A DNA stretch of 64,000 nt from Salticus scenicus (Eukaryota; Arthropoda; Arachnida; Araneae; Salticidae). The stretch is from contig OZ005662.1 of assembly GCA_963930645.1 (NCBI GenBank), positions 124,001 through 188,000 of the forward strand, written 5' to 3'. Position numbers and translations under genes: made by a program. Shown piece by piece: positions 60,581-64,000 of the stretch. How positions within the stretch are numbered: the first letter of the stretch is position 1; each line of letters opens with the position of its first letter. The notes below the pieces were generated by a model. That model did no database searches and was not told where the DNA came from. It worked only from the letters and a program-made list of their open reading frames with translations.

Positions 60581-61180
60581 CGCGTTTGTAATGATCAATA
60601 GATGGCGCTTCCTCAACTGCAGTTGTTAGTAAATATAATAGCCACGTGTAATTGTTCTTTCTCCTCACGGATTAAAAGAGAAGGATGTATTACTAATGCT
60701 ACGGAAAGGTAGTAATTTTCATCTGACAGATAGAGGGCGACCAAATCTCAAAAATACACCAATCAGCGCGTTTTTACATTTCTGGCTGTTCGTTCGTTGG
60801 ATGACTGAAGCCGAAGGGGCGGGCTTTCCCTTTCTTCCGATAAGTTTCAAAGATACTACACCAGGCGGCGATCGGATCGTTTTCATCTAGTCGGCTGAAT
60901 TAATGCGGAATGGGAAGCTTCAGATTTCGCGCTCGCTGGCCTATCTAGTGTTTCATCCTTATCTCCTAATCCGTGTTTCTCCTATACAACAGCAAACAAG
61001 CAATGGCGTCACGAGTCTCCTCAACGAAAGCGTGAAAGCTATCGGCAGTTGCAGTGGTATGATAATTTCACCTTAGCCCACCAGAGGGCGAGCATTTCAT
61101 TACAATTGCAGATAAATGGTAACCCTTGAGAAGGTCCAAGATGAGTCATGTGACATGCTCTCCTTGCACCTGCGTATTCC
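60581..61180. repeat. Duplicated zinc-finger upstream region, copy C
   Basis: 60,581-60,668 matches 62,340-62,430 ('ccgcgtttgtaatgatc', 'atagatggcgct', 'agccacgtgtaatt'), and 61,046-61,115 matches 62,477-62,531 ('gataatttcaccttagccca', 'gggcgagcatttcattaca'). The 380 bp between them is specific to copy C. Short minus-strand ORFs here and at 62,250-62,444 share a peptide only because the DNA is duplicated. Confidence 0.8.
61078..61090 (+). promoter_or_regulatory. CTCF-like motif in copy C
   Basis: CCACCAGAGGGCG matches the core CTCF consensus (CCASYAGRKGGCR) at all 13 positions. An identical motif in identical context lies at 62,501-62,513. CTCF binding marks insulators in bilaterians; occupancy here is unknown. 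Confidence 0.4.
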
Positions 61181-61271
61181 GTGGTTCCCTTGGTAACAGC
61201 TTATTTTCAGTAAATTTCTATGGCAACGGTTTGGAGATTGTTCTTCTCAGCCAATGTTTTTGTTTACTTAC

Positions 61272-61980
61272 CACGGAGTAAAAAGACAGGAGAAGAAGGT
61301 AACGCTGAAATTTTGTGATGTTGTTTTCTAATGTTTACAGATGGCGCCAGCGTGCAATCCTTCCTTCCCTCAGCTTCCGCAATGTTATTCAATGGGGAAA
61401 TGTCTCGTTTTAATTATTTTTTTAAAAATAATATCAAGCTGAAAAAATTTCGATTGAAAGCAAATTTCATTAAATAGAGTATTCTAACCAACATGTTTTT
61501 TTTAAAAGCCATTTTATACTAATTTTACTTTGAAAGAAAGCTTTTAAAAAATGACGATTCTTATGAACCGAAGGTAGCTAAAACAGACAATTGGGAGGAA
61601 GGAGAATGGATGAAATTTTGTACAGAAAAAAAAATAAACTTACTTTAGGTGCAGAAAACACATACTCGGACTTTATTTTTCTCCTAGGGCTTTTTTTTTT
61701 GTTTTTCTTATCACTATCATAGCCTGTTTTACAACTAGGAACGAAGCATTTATTTGAAACATCTGAATTATGCAGTTTTAAGAACTTACAAACAAATTAA
61801 ATTGCTTAAAATAAAAAATTTTAAATGTACTTCAGCAAAATTCTATTGAAAACAACAGTATATCCGCGCCGAAGTAGGGAGGAATGACAAGTGGCGCCTT
61901 CAATATTTACCAAAAATTTAGATCACAGTTTCGTAGCTTTCTCCCATTGGACCTTCAACTCCTATTAATATTACTCCGTG
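61272..61980. mobile_element. 709-bp DNA transposon with 8-bp TSD and preserved empty site
   Basis: Perfect 10-bp terminal inverted repeats CACGGAGTAA/TTACTCCGTG extend imperfectly through 'aggag' and 'gaaggt'. The octamer ttacttac flanks both sides (61,264-61,271 and 61,981-61,988). Copy A has the uninterrupted sequence with a single octamer (about 58,014-58,021), so this insertion happened after the duplication. Eight-base duplications occur in hAT, P and Merlin elements; the termini do not decide between them. No transposase ORF. Confidence 0.9.
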
Positions 61981-62500
61981 TTACTTACGTAGTTTAATAT
62001 TCTTTTATTCTAAATCATCTTGATTTTGATTTTACTTCTTTTTTATTTCGTGTAGTTGAACTTTAACCGACAAATTGCTTAAAAATAGTTGAAAAATTAT
62101 TATTTGTTGATAAATTTACCTCTTTAAAAGTTTAAATTTTCTTTTATAAACATATTTAAACTTTGTTGGGAAACGATGAAAGAAGGTATTTTATTATTTA
62201 TTAAAATGTGAAATGTGTGAAAAATTATTTTAAAAGCAATTTATTTCGGTCATAGGACTGTCATGTTACCTAATAATAATAATAATTTGTCGAACTGATA
62301 TTTCAAATGCCAAAATAGAGATAAAGGGCAAAGTAACCTATCCGCGTTTGTAATGATCGATAGATGGCGCTCTCTGAACACTGCAGTTGTTACTAAATAT
62401 AACAGCCACGTGTAATTATTATTCTTTCTCCGCCATTTCATCATGGAAAGTCGATTGCATAATATGAGGATATGCAGTTGTGTGATAATTTCACCTTAGC

Positions 62501-62513
62501 CCACCAGAGGGCG
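62501..62513 (+). promoter_or_regulatory. CTCF-like motif upstream of the zinc-finger gene
   Basis: Identical to the motif at 61,078-61,090 and about 195 bp upstream of the zinc-finger start codon. A second CTCF-like core, 'agatggcgc', lies at 62,361. Motif match only. Confidence 0.4.
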
Positions 62514-62706
62514 AGCATTTCATTACAATCCCGGATTGAAGCATGTCACGTGATTCATCTTGAACCACGGAAAGCTAATCTTCATCCATTGAATCAGCAC
62601 TCTAATTTATATATCTCGTTGCTCTAGACTGAACACGCTCTTATAGTTGCACATTTGAAACAAATTATTTGTGACAAGTTTCATATATAATTCAATCATT
62701 GAAAAC

Positions 62707-63771
62707 ATGAATATACATCTATCTATAAATGCGGAAGAAAAGCCGTATGTGTGTAAAGAATGCTTGAAAGGATTTTCTAATAAGACTAATCTCATGAGAC
62801 ATCTTCGCATCCATACAGGAGAAAATCCATATGTGTGTGAAGAATGTTCTAAAGGATTTTCTGAAAAGAGCAGTTTAAGAAAACATCTTCGCATGCATGC
62901 AGGAAAAAAACTATATGTGTGTGAAGTTTGTTCCAAAGGATTTTCTCAAAAGATTAATTTAATGAGACATCTTCGCGTTCATACAGGAGAAAAACCATAT
63001 GTGTGTGAAGAATGTTCTAAAGGATTTTCTGAAAAGAGCAGTTTAAGGAAACATCTTCGCATCCATGCAGGAAAAAAACTATATGTGTGTGAAGTTTGTT
63101 CCAAAGGATTTTCTCAAAAGATTCATTTAATGGCACATCTTCGCGTTCATACAGGAGAAAAACCATATGTGTGTGAAGAATGTTCTAAAGAATTTTCTAC
63201 TAAGAGCAGTCTAACGACACATCTTCGCGTGCATACTGGAGAAAAACCATATATGTGTAAAGAATGTTCTAAAGGTTTTTCGAAAAAGAGCAGTCTAACG
63301 ACACATCTTCGCGTGCATACTGGAGAAAAACCATATATGTGTGAAGAATGTTCTAAAGGTTTTTCTGAAAAGAGCAGTCTAACGACACATCTTCGCATGC
63401 ATACTGGAGAAAAACCGTATGTGTGTGAAGTATGTTCTAAAGGATTTTATGAAAAGAGCAGTATAAGGAAACATCTCCGCACCCATACAGGAGAAAAACC
63501 GCATGTGTGTGAAGTATGTTCTAAAGGATTTTATGAAAAGAGCAGTTTAAGAAATCATCTCCGCATCCATACAGGAGAAAAACCGTATGTGTGTGAAGTA
63601 TGCTCTAAAGGATTTTCTGTAAAGAGCAGTTTAAGAAGTCATCTTCGCATCCATACAGGAGAAAAACCATATGTGTGTGAGGAATGCTCTAAAAGATTTT
63701 CTCAAATAAGCAGTCTGAAAACACATCTTCGTGTGCATACTGGAGAAAAACCATATGTTTGTGAAGAATGA
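62707..63771 (+). CDS. C2H2 zinc-finger protein, 12 complete fingers
   Basis: The ATG at 62,707 is the first in-frame ATG after an upstream stop at 62,656; it gives 354 residues. Twelve consecutive fingers of the form C-x2-C-x12-H-x3-H (for example YVCEECSKGFSEKSSLRKH) are joined by HTGEKPY or close linkers, two of them altered to HAGKKLY. Such arrays bind DNA in the nucleus, each finger reading about three bases, usually as transcription regulators. Fingers 2/4, 3/5, 6-8 and 9-11 are internal duplicates, so the array grew by unequal exchange; DNA-contact residues differ little between repeats (KSSLR, KSSLT). No KRAB, BTB, ZAD or SCAN domain is present and the N-terminus is only about 14 residues, so an upstream exon may be missing. 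Finger 13 is cut by a TGA where the second Cys codon should be, so the product is truncated relative to its ancestor. It may be a truncated but functional gene or a young pseudogene. Confidence 0.8.
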   Translation: MNIHLSINAEEKPYVCKECLKGFSNKTNLMRHLRIHTGENPYVCEECSKGFSEKSSLRKHLRMHAGKKLYVCEVCSKGFSQKINLMRHLRVHTGEKPYVCEECSKGFSEKSSLRKHLRIHAGKKLYVCEVCSKGFSQKIHLMAHLRVHTGEKPYVCEECSKEFSTKSSLTTHLRVHTGEKPYMCKECSKGFSKKSSLTTHLRVHTGEKPYMCEECSKGFSEKSSLTTHLRMHTGEKPYVCEVCSKGFYEKSSIRKHLRTHTGEKPHVCEVCSKGFYEKSSLRNHLRIHTGEKPYVCEVCSKGFSVKSSLRSHLRIHTGEKPYVCEECSKRFSQISSLKTHLRVHTGEKPYVCEE

Positions 63772-63960
63772 TCTAAAGAATTTTCTGCTAAGAGCAGTCT
63801 AACGAGACATCTTCGCATTCATACAGGAGTAACCCATATGTATGTGAAAAATAATCTATAGGATTTTCTCGAATAACTAATCTTAAGAAGCATAATCGAA
63901 TTCATACAGGAGAAAAGCCATAGAGTGTGACGAATTTTCTCAATTAAGTCATCTAAAAAA
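63769..63960 (+). pseudogene. Decayed 3' fingers of the zinc-finger gene
   Basis: After the TGA at 63,769-63,771 the same frame continues as SKEFSAKSSLTRHLRIHTG, the rest of finger 13. A one-base deletion near 63,827 ('aggagtaacccatatg', expected 'aggagaaaaaccatatg') shifts the frame; two more finger remnants ('attttctcgaataactaatc' near 63,862; 'ggagaaaagccata' near 63,910) follow with further lesions. The ancestral protein therefore had at least 15 fingers. Confidence 0.85.
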
Positions 63961-64000
63961 TGAACTTCGCATTCGTATCGGTAAAAAACTTTTTGTGGTA

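Larger units (their letters stand above)
61180..62627. repeat. Duplicated zinc-finger upstream region, copy B
   Basis: This is the longest copy and leads directly into the zinc-finger ORF at 62,707. It comprises the block shared with copy A, a 709-bp insertion (61,272-61,980), the block shared with copy C (62,340-62,531) and the final block shared again with copy A (62,541-62,627). The order implies repeated segmental duplication of the 5' flank, as expected in an expanding zinc-finger cluster. It probably holds the promoter and possibly a 5' non-coding exon. Confidence 0.8.

Noticed and set aside
60486..60668. Minus-strand ORF sharing a peptide with the one at 62,250-62,444
   Set aside because: The similarity is fully explained by duplicated upstream DNA; the peptides diverge by frameshift and have no domain.
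62671..62706. Extended zinc-finger start at 62,671
   Set aside because: The codon at 62,671 is GTG, which is not a normal nuclear start; the first in-frame ATG is at 62,707.
63147..63398. Minus-strand ORFs opposite the zinc-finger array (also 62,607-62,936)
   Set aside because: They are antisense shadows of the repeated finger sequence, with the same 28-codon periodicity.

Overview
This window looks like nuclear DNA of an arthropod, most likely a spider or other chelicerate. It is very AT-rich and carries dozens of poly-A/poly-T runs, many microsatellites, tRNA-derived SINE-like repeats, and remnants of Tc1, mariner, P, piggyBac, hAT, Helitron-like and possibly Penelope-like elements. The one good host-type gene is a C2H2 zinc-finger gene of the tandem-array style common in arachnid genomes. 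The lineage is an inference from style; no rRNA, mitochondrial or lineage-diagnostic gene is present. No operon, CRISPR array or other prokaryotic feature was seen.

Layout. 1-9.3 kb: a dispersed repeat, SINE copies, two short hAT-type MITEs, a Tc1 transposase C-terminus, and several families of divergent tandem repeats, one of them GC-rich and Helitron-like. 9.3-15.2 kb: AT-rich DNA with a foldback element, a second copy of one hAT MITE and a mariner-type MITE. 15.2-15.76 kb: a strict 56-bp minisatellite. 15.8-19.9 kb: AT-rich filler. 19.9-23.0 kb: a truncated reverse transcriptase with a substituted catalytic motif, and downstream a hammerhead-ribozyme-like block. 23.4-26.0 kb: a TTAA-flanked MITE, a 1.56-kb foldback element with a tRNA-like segment in each arm, and a Helitron 3' end. 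26-35 kb: SINE fragments, a GC-rich island, a short TIR element, a second copy of the dispersed repeat and a tRNA-like palindrome. 35.1-39.2 kb: a decayed THAP/P-element transposase gene that still has a phase-consistent intron, with a mariner derivative inside its coding region and Helitron-like repeats inside the intron. 42-55 kb: TTAA, hAT and TA-flanked elements, a 1.15-kb near-perfect palindrome, an 858-bp TIR element, a 1.83-kb hAT-like element, a SINE with exact target-site duplications, and more tandem repeats. 57-64 kb: duplicated 5' flanks of a zinc-finger gene cluster interrupted by hAT-like, piggyBac and 8-bp-TSD elements, ending in a 12-finger ORF whose 3' fingers have decayed.

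Apart from the zinc-finger gene, the recognisable proteins are broken transposon or retroelement genes. The best-supported structures are the insertions whose terminal repeats and target-site duplications can both be read, and the 61,272-61,980 insertion, whose empty site survives in a paralogous copy in the same window. I found no clear new multi-gene system. The most unusual signals are the near-perfect palindrome, the 56-bp array, the nested P/mariner/Helitron locus and the duplicated zinc-finger upstream block with CTCF-like motifs.
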